Shown here one piece after another: positions 45,501-54,396 of a stretch of 64,000 nucleotides of DNA. Within the stretch, counting starts at the first letter, position 1. Each line of letters opens with the position of its first letter. Source of the DNA: Gammaproteobacteria bacterium (GTDB lineage Bacteria; Pseudomonadota; Gammaproteobacteria; Steroidobacterales; Rariloculaceae); contig PKRJ01000010.1 of the NCBI GenBank assembly GCA_017577365.1, forward strand, positions 1 to 64,000, in the 5' to 3' direction. The notes below the pieces were generated by a model, which had not been told where the DNA came from, made no database searches, and saw nothing but the letters and a program-made list of their open reading frames with translations. The position numbers were made by a program, and so were the translations under genes.

Positions 45501-45579
45501 ACGGGGTTCCTCGTGCGCACACAAGCCCTTCCGAGTGTAGCAGCGGGCGTCGGCCGCTCGACACGGCCCCGCGCGGCCG

Positions 45580-46521
45580 TCAATCCGTGAACTGCTTCGC
45601 CTCGGCCGTCGCGAGGGTTTCCGCGTGCTCGACTCGGCGCGGGCGCTCGAGCAGCGGATGCGCGAGCACGGCGGCCAAGACGATCGCGACGCCGACGTAG
45701 AACATTGCGTCGAGCTCGCGCTGCTCGCCGAGCAGCGGGATCGCGAGCAGGATCGCGTAGACGGGCTCGAGGTTCACCGCGAGCTGCGCGCTGAACGCGC
45801 TGATATGGCGCAGCGCGACGAGCGAGAGCGCGAACGGCAATAGCGTGCAGACGAGCGCGAGCGTCGACAGCAGCAGCAGATCGCGCGCGTCCGGGACGAC
45901 GAACGGGCTTTCGTCGAAGCCCGGGAAGACGAGCGCGAGGAGCGGCGCGAGCACGGTCAGCGCGACGACGCCGGACCCGAGCTCGAGGGCGGTGACGGCG
46001 AGCGGATCGGCGCGCGCGACGAGTCGCTTGTTCAGCGTGCCGAAGATCGCGACGAAGACCGCGGACAGCACGCCGACCACGATCCCGATGCGCATCGCGT
46101 CCGGCACGCCGCCGACGACGAGCGCGACGCCCGGCACGATCGCGATGCCGAGCGCGAGATCCTTCGGCGAGAACCGGCTGCCTGCGAGCCGCGGCTCGAC
46201 GATCGCGACGAGCGCGGTCGCGAGCGCCATGCACGTCGCCGCGACCGACGCGTTCGCGAGCTTCACGGCGCCGTAGAACGTGAGCCAGTGAAGCGTGACG
46301 AGCACACCGATGCCGCAGTACGCGGCGATGAGCCGTAGCGAGAGCGCTTTGAGCGCTCGCCAGACGCGCGGCACGAGCGCGAGCGCGACCGTCACGATCA
46401 GCATGCGCCACCAGACGAGCGGCGCCGCGCCGAGGCTGATCAGCTTGCCGAGGATCGCGGTGAATCCCCACAGCAGGACGCAGAAGTGGATCTGCAGCCG
46501 TGCGGTCGTGAGCGGCGTCAT
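45580..46521 (-). CDS. DMT-superfamily (EamA) transporter
   Basis: 313 residues with about ten membrane helices in two EamA repeats (first around LHWLTFYGAVKLANASVAATCMAL, second around VALRHISAFSAQLAVNLEPVYAILLAIPLLGE). Proteins of this family export amino acids, nucleosides or other metabolites; the substrate cannot be predicted. The C-terminal 30 residues are charged and cytoplasmic. The start may be ATG at 46521 or the TTG at 46551, which has a GGAG three bases before it. It follows dapD closely on the same strand. Confidence 0.85.
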   Translation of the reverse strand: MTPLTTARLQIHFCVLLWGFTAILGKLISLGAAPLVWWRMLIVTVALALVPRVWRALKALSLRLIAAYCGIGVLVTLHWLTFYGAVKLANASVAATCMALATALVAIVEPRLAGSRFSPKDLALGIAIVPGVALVVGGVPDAMRIGIVVGVLSAVFVAIFGTLNKRLVARADPLAVTALELGSGVVALTVLAPLLALVFPGFDESPFVVPDARDLLLLSTLALVCTLLPFALSLVALRHISAFSAQLAVNLEPVYAILLAIPLLGEQRELDAMFYVGVAIVLAAVLAHPLLERPRRVEHAETLATAEAKQFTD

Positions 46522-46570
46522 CCGCGGGGCCGTATCGCTCGATCCTGGCAAGAGCTCCGCCGTCGCGCGA

Positions 46571-47395
46571 CTACTCGGCCGCCCGCAGCAGCTCGTTGAT
46601 GCTCGTCTTCGCGCGCGTCTTCTCGTCGACCTTCTTCACGATCACGGCGCAGTAGAGGCCGTACTTGCCGTCCTTCGACGGCAGCGTGCCGGGCACGACC
46701 ACGGAGCCCTCGGGCACGCGGCCCTGCAGGATCTCGCCGGTCTCGCGGTCGTAGATTCGCGTGCTCTGGCCGATGAAGACGCCCATCGAGATCACGCTGC
46801 CGCGGCCGACGATCACGCCCTCGACGATCTCGGAGCGCGCGCCGATGAAGCAGTCGTCCTCGATGATCGTCGGGGACGCCTGCAGCGGCTCGAGCACGCC
46901 GCCGATGCCGGCGCCGCCCGAGATGTGCACGTTCTTCCCGATCTGCGCGCAGCTGCCGACCGTCGCCCACGTGTCGACCATCGTGCCGCGGTCGACGTAT
47001 GCGCCGATGTTCACGTACGAAGGCATCAGCACGACGTCCGGCGCCACGTACGCGCCGCGCCGCACGACGGCGTGCGGGACGACGCGCGCGCCCTGGCTCG
47101 CGAAATCCTCGTTCGAGAATCCGTCGAACTTGAGCGGCACCTTGTCGTAGAACTTCGTGAAACCGCCGTCGACGACCTGGTTATCCCGGATGCGGAACGA
47201 CAGGAGCACGGCCTTCTTGAGCCACTGATGCACGGTCCACTCGCCGTCTTTCTTCTCGGCGACGCGGAGCCGGCCGGTATCGAGCCCATTGATCGCCTCT
47301 TCGATCGCGTCGCGCAGCTCGGCGTCGACGTTCTTCGGCGTGATCTCGGCGCGGCGTTCCCAGCCGGCGTCGATGATGGCGCTCAGGTTCGTCAT
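46571..47395 (-). CDS. dapD: Tetrahydrodipicolinate N-succinyltransferase
   Basis: 274 residues, the same length as E. coli DapD. It adds succinyl from succinyl-CoA to tetrahydrodipicolinate in lysine/diaminopimelate synthesis, as a trimer with a left-handed beta-helix of hexapeptide repeats (GARVVPHAVVRRGAYVAPDVVLMPSYVNIGAYVD). N-terminal helices (LSAIIDAGWERRAEITP) and the C-terminal KVDEKTRAKTSINELLR are family-typical. ATG at 47395 with GGAG-type ribosome site. With dapE at 25632 it shows that the succinylase route is used. The frame remains open far upstream through glnD's antisense frame; that part is not real. Confidence 0.96.
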   Translation of the reverse strand: MTNLSAIIDAGWERRAEITPKNVDAELRDAIEEAINGLDTGRLRVAEKKDGEWTVHQWLKKAVLLSFRIRDNQVVDGGFTKFYDKVPLKFDGFSNEDFASQGARVVPHAVVRRGAYVAPDVVLMPSYVNIGAYVDRGTMVDTWATVGSCAQIGKNVHISGGAGIGGVLEPLQASPTIIEDDCFIGARSEIVEGVIVGRGSVISMGVFIGQSTRIYDRETGEILQGRVPEGSVVVPGTLPSKDGKYGLYCAVIVKKVDEKTRAKTSINELLRAAE

Positions 47396-47467
47396 CGGAA
47401 GCTCCTCTCGTCCTCGGGTCTTCGAAATGGGACGCGCGAACTTTATCGCATCCAAAATCGCCGCGCG

Positions 47468-47498
47468 GCATCCGCGCGTCGCGCGCGGCGCGCGATGC
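47468..47498 (-). terminator. Hairpin after glnD
   Basis: GCATCCGCGCG (47468-47478) pairs with CGCGCGATGC (47489-47498) with one bulge. On the minus strand it follows the glnD stop by 13 bases and is followed by a TTTT about 10 bases on, so it may end the map-glnD message before dapD. Confidence 0.4.
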
Positions 47499-47511
47499 GG
47501 TTTTGCCGCGT

Positions 47512-50196
47512 TCAGCGCGCTTCGTTCTCGGTCAACGCGGCCTTGAGGCGCGCTTCGAGTCTTTTCGCGTGCTCCTCGTCGAGCGGCCGGCCGTCCTCGG
47601 TCGTGACGAAGAAGACGTCCTCGGCCCGCTCGCCGACGGTGGCGATCTTCGCGTTCCTGAGCGCGATGTCCTCGTGCTCGAAGACTCTCGCGACCTGAAG
47701 CAGAAGGCCGGGGCGGTCGCCGGCGACGAGCTCGATCACGGTGCGTTCGTTGGTCGCGTCGCTCGTGATCGAGACCTGAACGGGCGTCGAGAACATGCGC
47801 ACCTGGCGCGGTGCGCGTCGGCTGACCTTGAGCGGCGGCGCTTGCGGGCTCGTCAGCATCTTCTCGAGCCGCTGACGGATCTCGTCGAGGCGGCGCCGTC
47901 CGGCGATCGGGCTGCCGTCGCTCTCGAGAATACGGTACGTATCGAGGTTCTGCGTCTCGGAGATCGGCACGATGCGCGCGTCGACGATCGTGAGCCCGAG
48001 CTCGTCGAGCACGGCCGTCGAACGCATGAACGAGTGCAGCTCCTTCGGCGCGTAGACCATCACGACGCCGGCGCCCTCGGCGCCGACCTGGTCGACGTCG
48101 ACGAGCACCGACGTCGAGGCGGGCGCCTCGGCGAGCACGCGCGTATGCCACGCGATCTCTTCCGGGCGATGACGCAGGAAATACTCCTCGGTGAAGCTCG
48201 ACCAGATCGGCTGCCAGCGCGCGGGCTCGAGACCTTGCTCCTCGAGCAGCTGCTCGGCGCGCGTCTGCGTCTCGAGGATCAGCTCGTCTTTGTCGATCGG
48301 GTTCGAGAGCCCGCGCCGGAGCGCACGTTTCGTGAGCTGGTAGAGCTCGAAGAACAGCGTGTCCTTCCACGAGTTCCAGATCTTCGGATTCGTGCCGCGG
48401 ACGTCGGCGACGGTGAGCACGTAGAGATAGTCGAGGTGTGTCTCGTCGCCGACCGCGCGCGCGAACTCGTCGATGACCTTGAGGTCGTGCAGGTCCTTCT
48501 TCTGCGCGGTGAGGGAAAGCAACAGGTGATTGCGCACGAGCCACGCGACGAGCCGCGCGTCGTAACGGCTCATGCCGTGCTCCAGGCAGAACGCCTCCGC
48601 ATCGACCGCGCCGAGCTCGGAGTGGTCCCCGCCGCGGCCCTTCGCGATGTCGTGGAAAAGCCCCGCGAGGTAGACGATCTCCGGCTTCTCGAGGCGCTGC
48701 ATCACCTCGCTGCAATGCGGGAACTCGTGGTTGAAGCGCGGCAGCGCGAAGCGGCGCAGGTTCTCGACGACGAACAGCGTATGCGCGTCGACCGTGTACA
48801 CGTGGAAGAGGTCGTACTGCATGCGGCCGACGATGCGCCCGAACGCCGGGATATAGAGCCCGAGCACGCCGTAGGTGTTCATGCGCTTCAGCGTGCGGGT
48901 CACGCCCTGCGGCGCGCGCAGGATGTCGAGGAAGAGCCGGTGATGGCGCGGGTTCTGCCGGAACTCCTCGTCGATCAGCCAGAGATGCCGCTTGATCTGC
49001 GAGATCGTTCGCGCGCCGATGCCCTTGAGCTCGAGGTTCTGCTCGAGCAGCAGGAAGATCTCGAGGAGCGCCGACGGGTCGCGGAGGAACACCTCCTCGT
49101 CGACCGCCTCGATATAGCCGTTGCGCGTCACGAAGCGCGCGTTGATCGGCACCGCGGGCGCGTCCTTGTCGAGCAGGATCGCCTCCTCGAAGAGCTGCAG
49201 CAGCATCTCGTTGAGGCGCGAGATCTCCATCACGGTGCGGTAGTAGCGCTGCATCAGCTGCTCGACCGCGAGCGTGAAGCTCGCGTCCTCGTAGCCGAGC
49301 ATCTGCGCGAGCTTGATCTGGTAGTCGAACAGCAGCCGGTCCTCGCGGCGTCCGGTCAGGAGGTGCAGGCCCCAGCGGATGCGCCACAGAAACGCCCGCC
49401 CGGTCAGGAGGATCCTGAGCTGCCCTTCGGTGAGGAAGTCGTGGGCGACGAGGTCCTCGAGGCGCTCGACGGCGAGATAGCGCCGCGCGAGCCAGCCGAT
49501 CGTCTGGATATCCCTGAGCCCGCCGGGGCTGCCTTTGACGTTCGGCTCGAGGTTGTACGCGGTGTCGTGGAAGTGATGATGCCGCGCCTGCTGCTCGGCG
49601 ACCTTCGCACGGAAGAACTCGGCGGCGTCCCACATGCGGTCGGGACCGATGCGCTTCGGCAGCTCCCGAAACAGCGTGCCGGGGCCCGCGAGCAGCCGCG
49701 TCTCCATCAGCGCGGTCAGCACCGTCACGTCCGCGCGCGCCTGCGTCTCGCAGTCCTCGAGCGTGCGCACGCTGTGCCCGACCTCGAGGCCGATATCCCA
49801 TAGAAAGGTGAGGAATCGACTGATCGGCTCGTCGGTCGAGCGGTCGGACGCGTCGTCGAGCAGGATCAGGAGGTCGATGTCGGATTGCGGGTGCAGCTCG
49901 CCGCGCCCGTAGCCGCCGACCGCGACGAGATCGGCCGAATCCGCGATCCGGCGCGCGAAATGCCGCCAGCACGCGAGGATCACGTCGTCGACCGCCTGCG
50001 CGCGGTCGTGCACGAGCGTGTCCATCGACTCGTTCGCGAGGAAGCGCTGCTTCAGCGACTCGCCGGCGGCGGCGAGCGCCTGCTTGAACGTCTCGATGGG
50101 TGACTCGCCGCCGGCGAGCGCGGCCGACAGCGCGTCACGGTCGATCAGCGGCGTGGCCGAGTGCACGGCGCCGCTCGATTCGAGACGGGTCGACAT
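47512..50196 (-). CDS. glnD: Bifunctional uridylyltransferase/uridylyl-removing enzyme GlnD
   Basis: 894 residues (E. coli 890), the glutamine sensor of nitrogen control: it adds UMP to PII proteins when glutamine is low and removes it when high. Nucleotidyltransferase domain with GGYGRGELHPQSDIDLLIL (two metal Asp), helical linker, HD-type hydrolase domain with GLFHDIAKGRGGDHSELG, and two C-terminal ACT domains (VDVDQVGAEGAGVVMVYAPKEL; VELVAGDRPGLLLQVARVFE). All parts look intact. Position directly downstream of map (3-base gap) is the gammaproteobacterial order map-glnD-dapD. Confidence 0.96.
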   Translation of the reverse strand: MSTRLESSGAVHSATPLIDRDALSAALAGGESPIETFKQALAAAGESLKQRFLANESMDTLVHDRAQAVDDVILACWRHFARRIADSADLVAVGGYGRGELHPQSDIDLLILLDDASDRSTDEPISRFLTFLWDIGLEVGHSVRTLEDCETQARADVTVLTALMETRLLAGPGTLFRELPKRIGPDRMWDAAEFFRAKVAEQQARHHHFHDTAYNLEPNVKGSPGGLRDIQTIGWLARRYLAVERLEDLVAHDFLTEGQLRILLTGRAFLWRIRWGLHLLTGRREDRLLFDYQIKLAQMLGYEDASFTLAVEQLMQRYYRTVMEISRLNEMLLQLFEEAILLDKDAPAVPINARFVTRNGYIEAVDEEVFLRDPSALLEIFLLLEQNLELKGIGARTISQIKRHLWLIDEEFRQNPRHHRLFLDILRAPQGVTRTLKRMNTYGVLGLYIPAFGRIVGRMQYDLFHVYTVDAHTLFVVENLRRFALPRFNHEFPHCSEVMQRLEKPEIVYLAGLFHDIAKGRGGDHSELGAVDAEAFCLEHGMSRYDARLVAWLVRNHLLLSLTAQKKDLHDLKVIDEFARAVGDETHLDYLYVLTVADVRGTNPKIWNSWKDTLFFELYQLTKRALRRGLSNPIDKDELILETQTRAEQLLEEQGLEPARWQPIWSSFTEEYFLRHRPEEIAWHTRVLAEAPASTSVLVDVDQVGAEGAGVVMVYAPKELHSFMRSTAVLDELGLTIVDARIVPISETQNLDTYRILESDGSPIAGRRRLDEIRQRLEKMLTSPQAPPLKVSRRAPRQVRMFSTPVQVSITSDATNERTVIELVAGDRPGLLLQVARVFEHEDIALRNAKIATVGERAEDVFFVTTEDGRPLDEEHAKRLEARLKAALTENEAR

Positions 50197-50199
50197 GGC

Positions 50200-50970
50200 T
50201 CAAAGCTCGGGCGTGCGCTCGCTCAACGTGAGCACCTCGTGGCCGTCCTCGGTCACGAGCACCGTGTGCTCCCACTGCGCGGACAGCGAATGATCCTTCG
50301 TGACGACGGTCCAGCCGTCCGCGAGCAGCTTCACGTCGCGCTTTCCCGCGTTGATCATCGGCTCGACGGTGAACGTCATGCCCGGGACGAGCTCGACGCC
50401 GGTGCCGGGCTTGCCGTAGTGCAGGACTTGCGGATCCTCGTGGAAGATGCGGCCGATTCCGTGCCCGCAATATTCCCGCACGACCGAGAAGCGATGCGAT
50501 TCGACGAAGGTCTGGATCGCGTGGCCGATATCGCCGAGCCGTGCACCGGGACGGATCACGCGGATTCCGCGCCACATCGCCTCGAAGCAGACGCGGGTCA
50601 GCCGCTCGCCGATGACGGTAGGTTCCCCGACGTAGAACATCCGGCTCGTGTCGCCGTGGAAGCCGTCTTTGATGACCGTCACGTCGATGTTCAGGATGTC
50701 GCCGTTCTTGAGCTTCCGGTCGCTCGGGATGCCGTGGCAGACGACGTGGTTGACCGACGTGCAGATCGACTTCGGGTAGCCGCGGTAATTCAAAGGCGCG
50801 GGAATTGCCTTCAGCTCGTCGACGATGAACTCGTGGCAGATGCGGTCGAGCTCGTTCGTCGTGACACCCGGACGGACGTGCTCCTCGATCATGTCGAGCA
50901 CCGCGGCCGCGAGGCGGCCGGCGACACGCATCTTCTCCTGTTCCTCAGGCGTCTTGATCGTGATGGCCAT
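50200..50970 (-). CDS. map: Methionine aminopeptidase, type I
   Basis: 256 residues, removes the initiator Met from nascent proteins. The pita-bread metal site is complete: His in VVCHGIPSD, Asp pair in ILNIDVTVIKDGFHGDTSRMF, His in CGHGIGRIFHEDP, Glu in FTVEPMI and WEHTVLV. ATG at 50970 has a CCCAT context with modest ribosome site. It is divergent from rpsB across 190 bases, the standard arrangement in gammaproteobacteria, and the first gene of map-glnD-dapD. Confidence 0.96.
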   Translation of the reverse strand: MAITIKTPEEQEKMRVAGRLAAAVLDMIEEHVRPGVTTNELDRICHEFIVDELKAIPAPLNYRGYPKSICTSVNHVVCHGIPSDRKLKNGDILNIDVTVIKDGFHGDTSRMFYVGEPTVIGERLTRVCFEAMWRGIRVIRPGARLGDIGHAIQTFVESHRFSVVREYCGHGIGRIFHEDPQVLHYGKPGTGVELVPGMTFTVEPMINAGKRDVKLLADGWTVVTKDHSLSAQWEHTVLVTEDGHEVLTLSERTPEL

Positions 50971-51005
50971 GGGGATCGGGCGGGGCGCGAGCCTTACGGC
51001 CGCGT

Positions 51006-51034
51006 TTGTTGCTCGGGACGTGCTATGGTATAAA
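51006..51034 (+). promoter_or_regulatory. Promoter of the rpsB-tsf operon
   Basis: TTGTTG (51006-51011) and TATAAA (51029-51034; 5 of 6) with a 17-base spacer; predicted start about 51041, leaving a leader of 120 bases. Confidence 0.65.
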
Positions 51035-51064
51035 GCGCGCGCCTTCTAGGCAATTAACGACACA

Positions 51065-51132
51065 CACGCGCCGCATACCCGTCAGCCGGGTGCCTGGCCC
51101 GAGAGGGCGAAAGGTCGCTGCGGGGGCGCGTG
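51065..51132 (+). ncRNA. Probable S2-binding leader of the rpsB mRNA
   Basis: The leader folds on paper into a closing stem, 51065-51075 with 51119-51132 (two extra G on the 3' side), around two hairpins: ACCCG/CGGGT (51077-51091) and GCCC-GAGA-GGGC (51097-51108). A three-way arrangement just before rpsB is what is known for the autoregulatory S2 leader of gammaproteobacteria, where excess S2 represses its own message. I compared structure, not a model alignment. Confidence 0.5.
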
Positions 51133-51160
51133 GAGGTTCAACCCATACAAGGAGCTTCCC

Positions 51161-52078
51161 ATGGCCGACGTCACACTGCGTCGTTTGCTGGAAGCGGGCG
51201 TCCATTTCGGACATCAAACCCGCTTCTGGAACCCGAAGATGGCCCCGTACATCTTCGGCGAGCGTAACAAGATCCACATCATCAATCTCGAGAAAACCCT
51301 GCCTCTGTTCCACGAGGCGACGGAATTCGTGCGCAAGCTGGTCGCGGACGGCGGCGTCGTGCTGTTCGTCGGCTCGAAGCGCGCGGCCCGTCAGGCGATC
51401 ACGGAGGAGGCGACCCGCTGCGGGATGCCGTACGTCAGCCAGCGCTGGCTCGGCGGCATGCTCACGAACTTCAAGACGATCCGCCAGTCCGTCAAGCGGC
51501 TGAAGGAGCTCGAGGAAATCACGCAGGGCGGCGGCCCCGAGTTCACGAAGAAGGAGCTGCTCACGCTCGCGCGCGAGCGTGACAAGCTCGAGCGGTCGCT
51601 CGGCGGTATCAAGGAGATGGAGTCGCTGCCGGACGCCGTGTTCATCATCGACGTCGGCCACGAGGCGATCGCCGTCAAGGAAGCGCAGAAGCTCGGCATT
51701 CCGATCGTCGCGGTCGTCGACACGAATTGCTCGCCCGAGGGCATCGACTACCCGATCCCGGGTAACGACGACGCGATGCGTGCGATCCAGCTGTACGCCG
51801 CTGGCATCGCGGATGCAGTGCTCGAGGGCAAGGCGTCGCTGCCCGAGGTGCCGGTCGGAGACGACGATTTCGTCGAGCTCGACGAGGAAGGCCGTCCGAA
51901 GATCGGAGCTCCGAAGAAGAAGGCCGCGACGAAGAAGAAGCCCCGCGCGGCGAAGTCTCGGCCGAAGCCGGCCGCGTCCGATGCGCAGGCAGGCTCCGCC
52001 GAGAGCGCACCGGAATCGGGCGGCGAGCCCGCCGCGGCGCAGGGCGCCGAGGAAGCGGCCGCGGAGGCCCAGCAGTAA
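51161..52078 (+). CDS. rpsB: 30S ribosomal protein S2, with long C-terminal tail
   Basis: 305 residues; E. coli S2 has 241. The core is standard: LLEAGVHFGHQTRFWNPKMAPYIFGERN, LFVGSKRAARQAI, RWLGGMLTNFKTI, DAVFIIDVGHEAIAVKEA and IPIVAVVDTNCSPEGIDYPIPGNDDA. From about residue 250 the tail is low complexity: first a basic part (KKKAATKKKPRAAKSRPKP), then an acidic Ala/Glu/Gly part. ATG at 51161 is preceded by AAGGAGC. Its promoter and leader are described separately; tsf follows after a hairpin. Confidence 0.97.
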   Translation: MADVTLRRLLEAGVHFGHQTRFWNPKMAPYIFGERNKIHIINLEKTLPLFHEATEFVRKLVADGGVVLFVGSKRAARQAITEEATRCGMPYVSQRWLGGMLTNFKTIRQSVKRLKELEEITQGGGPEFTKKELLTLARERDKLERSLGGIKEMESLPDAVFIIDVGHEAIAVKEAQKLGIPIVAVVDTNCSPEGIDYPIPGNDDAMRAIQLYAAGIADAVLEGKASLPEVPVGDDDFVELDEEGRPKIGAPKKKAATKKKPRAAKSRPKPAASDAQAGSAESAPESGGEPAAAQGAEEAAAEAQQ

Positions 52079-52118
52079 GCGTATAGGCGGCTCTTGAGCC
52101 GTCGGCCGAGAGAGTTCT

Positions 52119-52138
52119 CCGGCCCCGCGCGGGGCCGG
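52119..52138 (+). terminator. Hairpin in the rpsB-tsf gap (attenuator-like)
   Basis: A perfect 20-base palindrome: CCGGCCCC (52119-52126), loop GCGC, GGGGCCGG (52131-52138), without T-run. In other gammaproteobacteria a partial terminator sits between rpsB and tsf and lowers tsf expression; this would fit. Confidence 0.5.
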
Positions 52139-52159
52139 CAACATCGAGCGAGGACCGGC

Positions 52160-53032
52160 ATGGACATCAAACCGGCATTGGTCAAGGAGCTCCGCGAGCG
52201 TACCGGCGCGGGGATGATGGATTGCAAGAAGGCGCTCGTCGAGGCGAACGGGGACATCGACCTCGCCGCGGAAATCTTGCGCAAGGCCGGCCAGGCGAAG
52301 GCCGATAAGAAAGCCTCGCGCGTCGCCGCCGAGGGCACGGTGGTCGTCAAGAGCGCGGGTAACCGGCACGTCGTCGTCGAGGTGAACTGCGAGACGGATT
52401 TCGTCGCGAAGGACGAGAACTTCCGGAAGTTCGCCGAGCGGGCCGCGGAGGCGGCGGTCGCGAACGCGCCGGCCGACGTCGACGCGCTGCTCGCGCTCGA
52501 CGCGGGCGGCGAGACGTTCGACGAGGCCCGTCGCGGCCTGATCGCGAAGATCGGCGAGAACATCACGGTGAGGCGTTTCGCGCGCTTCGAGACGTCGAAC
52601 CCCGTCGGCGCGTACGTCCACATGGGCCGCATCGGCGTGCTCGTCGAGGTCGAGGGCGGCAACGACGAGCTCGCGCGCGATCTCGCGATGCAAGTCGCCG
52701 CGACGTCGCCGCGCTACGTCTCCGCGGACGACGTGCCCGCCGACGAGATCGCGAAGGAGCGCGAGATTCTCCGCGCGCAGGCGCTCGCCGAAGGCAAGCC
52801 CGAGCAGATCGTCGAGAAGATGGTCGAAGGGCGCTTGCGCAAGCATCTCGACGAGGTGACGCTCCTCGGCCAGCCGTTCGTCAAGGATCCGGACAAGCGC
52901 GTGCGCGATCTGTTGAAGGAGGCGGGCGCGAAGGTCGTGCGCTTCGTGCGCTACGAGCTCGGCGAAGGCATCGAAAAGGAGACGGTGGACTTCGCCGCGG
53001 AAGTCATGGCGCAAGCATCGCAGACCCGTTAA
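52160..53032 (+). CDS. tsf: Translation elongation factor Ts
   Basis: 290 residues; exchanges GDP for GTP on EF-Tu. N-terminal UBA-like part (IKPALVKELRERTGAGMMDCKKALVEANGDIDLAAEILR) with the TDFV motif (ETDFVAKDENF) that contacts EF-Tu, then the two core domains and the C-terminal module (TLLGQPFVKDP). The ATG at 52160 starts the canonical N-terminus; upstream in-frame codons lie in the hairpin. Confidence 0.97.
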   Translation: MDIKPALVKELRERTGAGMMDCKKALVEANGDIDLAAEILRKAGQAKADKKASRVAAEGTVVVKSAGNRHVVVEVNCETDFVAKDENFRKFAERAAEAAVANAPADVDALLALDAGGETFDEARRGLIAKIGENITVRRFARFETSNPVGAYVHMGRIGVLVEVEGGNDELARDLAMQVAATSPRYVSADDVPADEIAKEREILRAQALAEGKPEQIVEKMVEGRLRKHLDEVTLLGQPFVKDPDKRVRDLLKEAGAKVVRFVRYELGEGIEKETVDFAAEVMAQASQTR

Positions 53033-53042
53033 TCTAATTCGG

Positions 53043-53067
53043 CCGGCGGCGACGGATTCGCCGCCGG
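53043..53067 (+). terminator. Hairpin in the tsf-pyrH gap
   Basis: Perfect 10-bp stem, CCGGCGGCGA (53043-53052) / TCGCCGCCGG (53058-53067), 5-base loop, 10 bases after the tsf stop and 25 before pyrH. No T-run, so probably partial termination or an RNA-processing site. Confidence 0.5.
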
Positions 53068-53092
53068 TCATCGATCACGTCGACGAGCCGAG

Positions 53093-53842
53093 ATGAGCGA
53101 AGGGGAGCCTGCCTACCGAAGAATTTTGCTGAAGCTCAGCGGCGAGGCGCTGCTGGGCAAGCAGCAGTACGGCATCGACCCCGAAGTCATCACGCGCATC
53201 GCGTCGGAGGTGGCCGAAGTCGTCTCTCTCGGCGTCCAGGTCGGCCTCGTGATCGGCGGAGGGAACATCTTCCGCGGCGCGGGCCTCGCCGAAGCGGGCA
53301 TGGATCGCGTCACCGCCGATCACATGGGCATGCTCGCGACGATCATCAACGCGCTCGCGCTGCAGGATGCGCTCGAGCGGCAAGGCGTGACGGCGCGGAC
53401 GATGTCCGCGCTGCAGGTGCACGAGGTCTGCGAGGACTATATCCGTCGCCGGGCGATTCGCCACCTCGAGAAGGGTCGGGTCGTGATCTTCGCCGCCGGC
53501 ACCGGCAATCCCTTCTTCACGACGGATACGGCCGCAAGCCTCCGGGCGATCGAGATCGGCGCCGACGTGCTGATCAAGGCCACGAAGGTCGACGGCGTCT
53601 ATTCGGCGGACCCGATGAAGGATCCGAACGCGATCCGCTATCGCAGCCTGTCCTACGATCAGGTGTTGTCGGACAAGCTGCGGGTCATGGACGCGACGGC
53701 GATCGTGATGTGCAGGGACAACGACTTGCCGCTGATCGTCTTCAACCTCAATACCCCCGGCGACCTGGTTCGGCTCGTCCGCGGCCATAGCGTCGGCACC
53801 GCGGTCGGCAACCAGTTGCCGATGACCGGGACGAGCTCATGA
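53093..53842 (+). CDS. pyrH: UMP kinase
   Basis: 249 residues of the amino-acid-kinase fold; phosphorylates UMP to UDP. Seen: RILLKLSGEALLGKQQYGIDP, GLVIGGGNIFRG, NPFFTTDTAASLRAIEIGADVLIKATKVDGVYSADP and the tail DNDLPLIVFNLNTPGDLVR. The last codons overlap frr (ATGA), so the two are cotranslated. Confidence 0.96.
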   Translation: MSEGEPAYRRILLKLSGEALLGKQQYGIDPEVITRIASEVAEVVSLGVQVGLVIGGGNIFRGAGLAEAGMDRVTADHMGMLATIINALALQDALERQGVTARTMSALQVHEVCEDYIRRRAIRHLEKGRVVIFAAGTGNPFFTTDTAASLRAIEIGADVLIKATKVDGVYSADPMKDPNAIRYRSLSYDQVLSDKLRVMDATAIVMCRDNDLPLIVFNLNTPGDLVRLVRGHSVGTAVGNQLPMTGTSS

Positions 53843-54396
53843 TCGCCGATATAAAAAAAGATGCGGAACACCGCATGCAGAAGTCGATCGAGGCGCTGAA
53901 GGACGAGCTTCGGCGGCTGCGCACCGGTCGTGCTCACACCAGTCTCCTCGATCACGTCACCGTCGAGTACTACGGCTCTCAGGTGCCGATCTCTCAAACC
54001 GCGACCGTCAACGTCGAAGACGCGCGCACGCTCGTCGTGCAGCCGTGGGAGAAGTCGATGGTCACGGCCATCGAGAAGGCCATTCTGAACTCGGATCTCG
54101 GGTTGACGCCCGTCACGGCCGGCAGCGTGATTCGCGTGCCCCTTCCGCCGATGACCGAGGAGCGGCGCAAGGAGCTCGTGCGCGTCGTTCGGCACGAGGG
54201 AGAGAACGCGCGCGTCGCGATCCGCAATGTGCGCCGCGACGCACTGAGCCATCTCAAGGACCTGTTGAAGCAGAAGCTCGTCTCGGAGGATGACGAGCGC
54301 CGCGCGCAGGACGAGATTCAGAAACTCACCGATCGTTACGTGGCCCAGGTCGACGCGCTTCTCAAAGAAAAAGAAGCCGAGATCATGGAGTTTTGA
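53839..54396 (+). CDS. frr: Ribosome recycling factor
   Basis: 185 residues, the standard length. Separates ribosomal subunits after termination together with EF-G. Seen: MQKSIEALKDELRRLRTGRAH, NSDLGLTPVTAGSVIRVPLPPMTEERRKELV and the C-terminal helix ending in LTDRYVAQVDALLKEKEAEI. Overlaps pyrH by 4 bases. Normally uppS comes next; here only 110 bases without a coding sequence lie before cdsA. Confidence 0.96.
   Translation: MIADIKKDAEHRMQKSIEALKDELRRLRTGRAHTSLLDHVTVEYYGSQVPISQTATVNVEDARTLVVQPWEKSMVTAIEKAILNSDLGLTPVTAGSVIRVPLPPMTEERRKELVRVVRHEGENARVAIRNVRRDALSHLKDLLKQKLVSEDDERRAQDEIQKLTDRYVAQVDALLKEKEAEIMEF

Noticed and set aside
47512..49972. Upstream part of the 1133-codon frame that ends as dapD
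   Set aside because: It runs through glnD in another frame of the same strand with arginine-rich nonsense; the real dapD starts at 47395 with a normal N-terminus.
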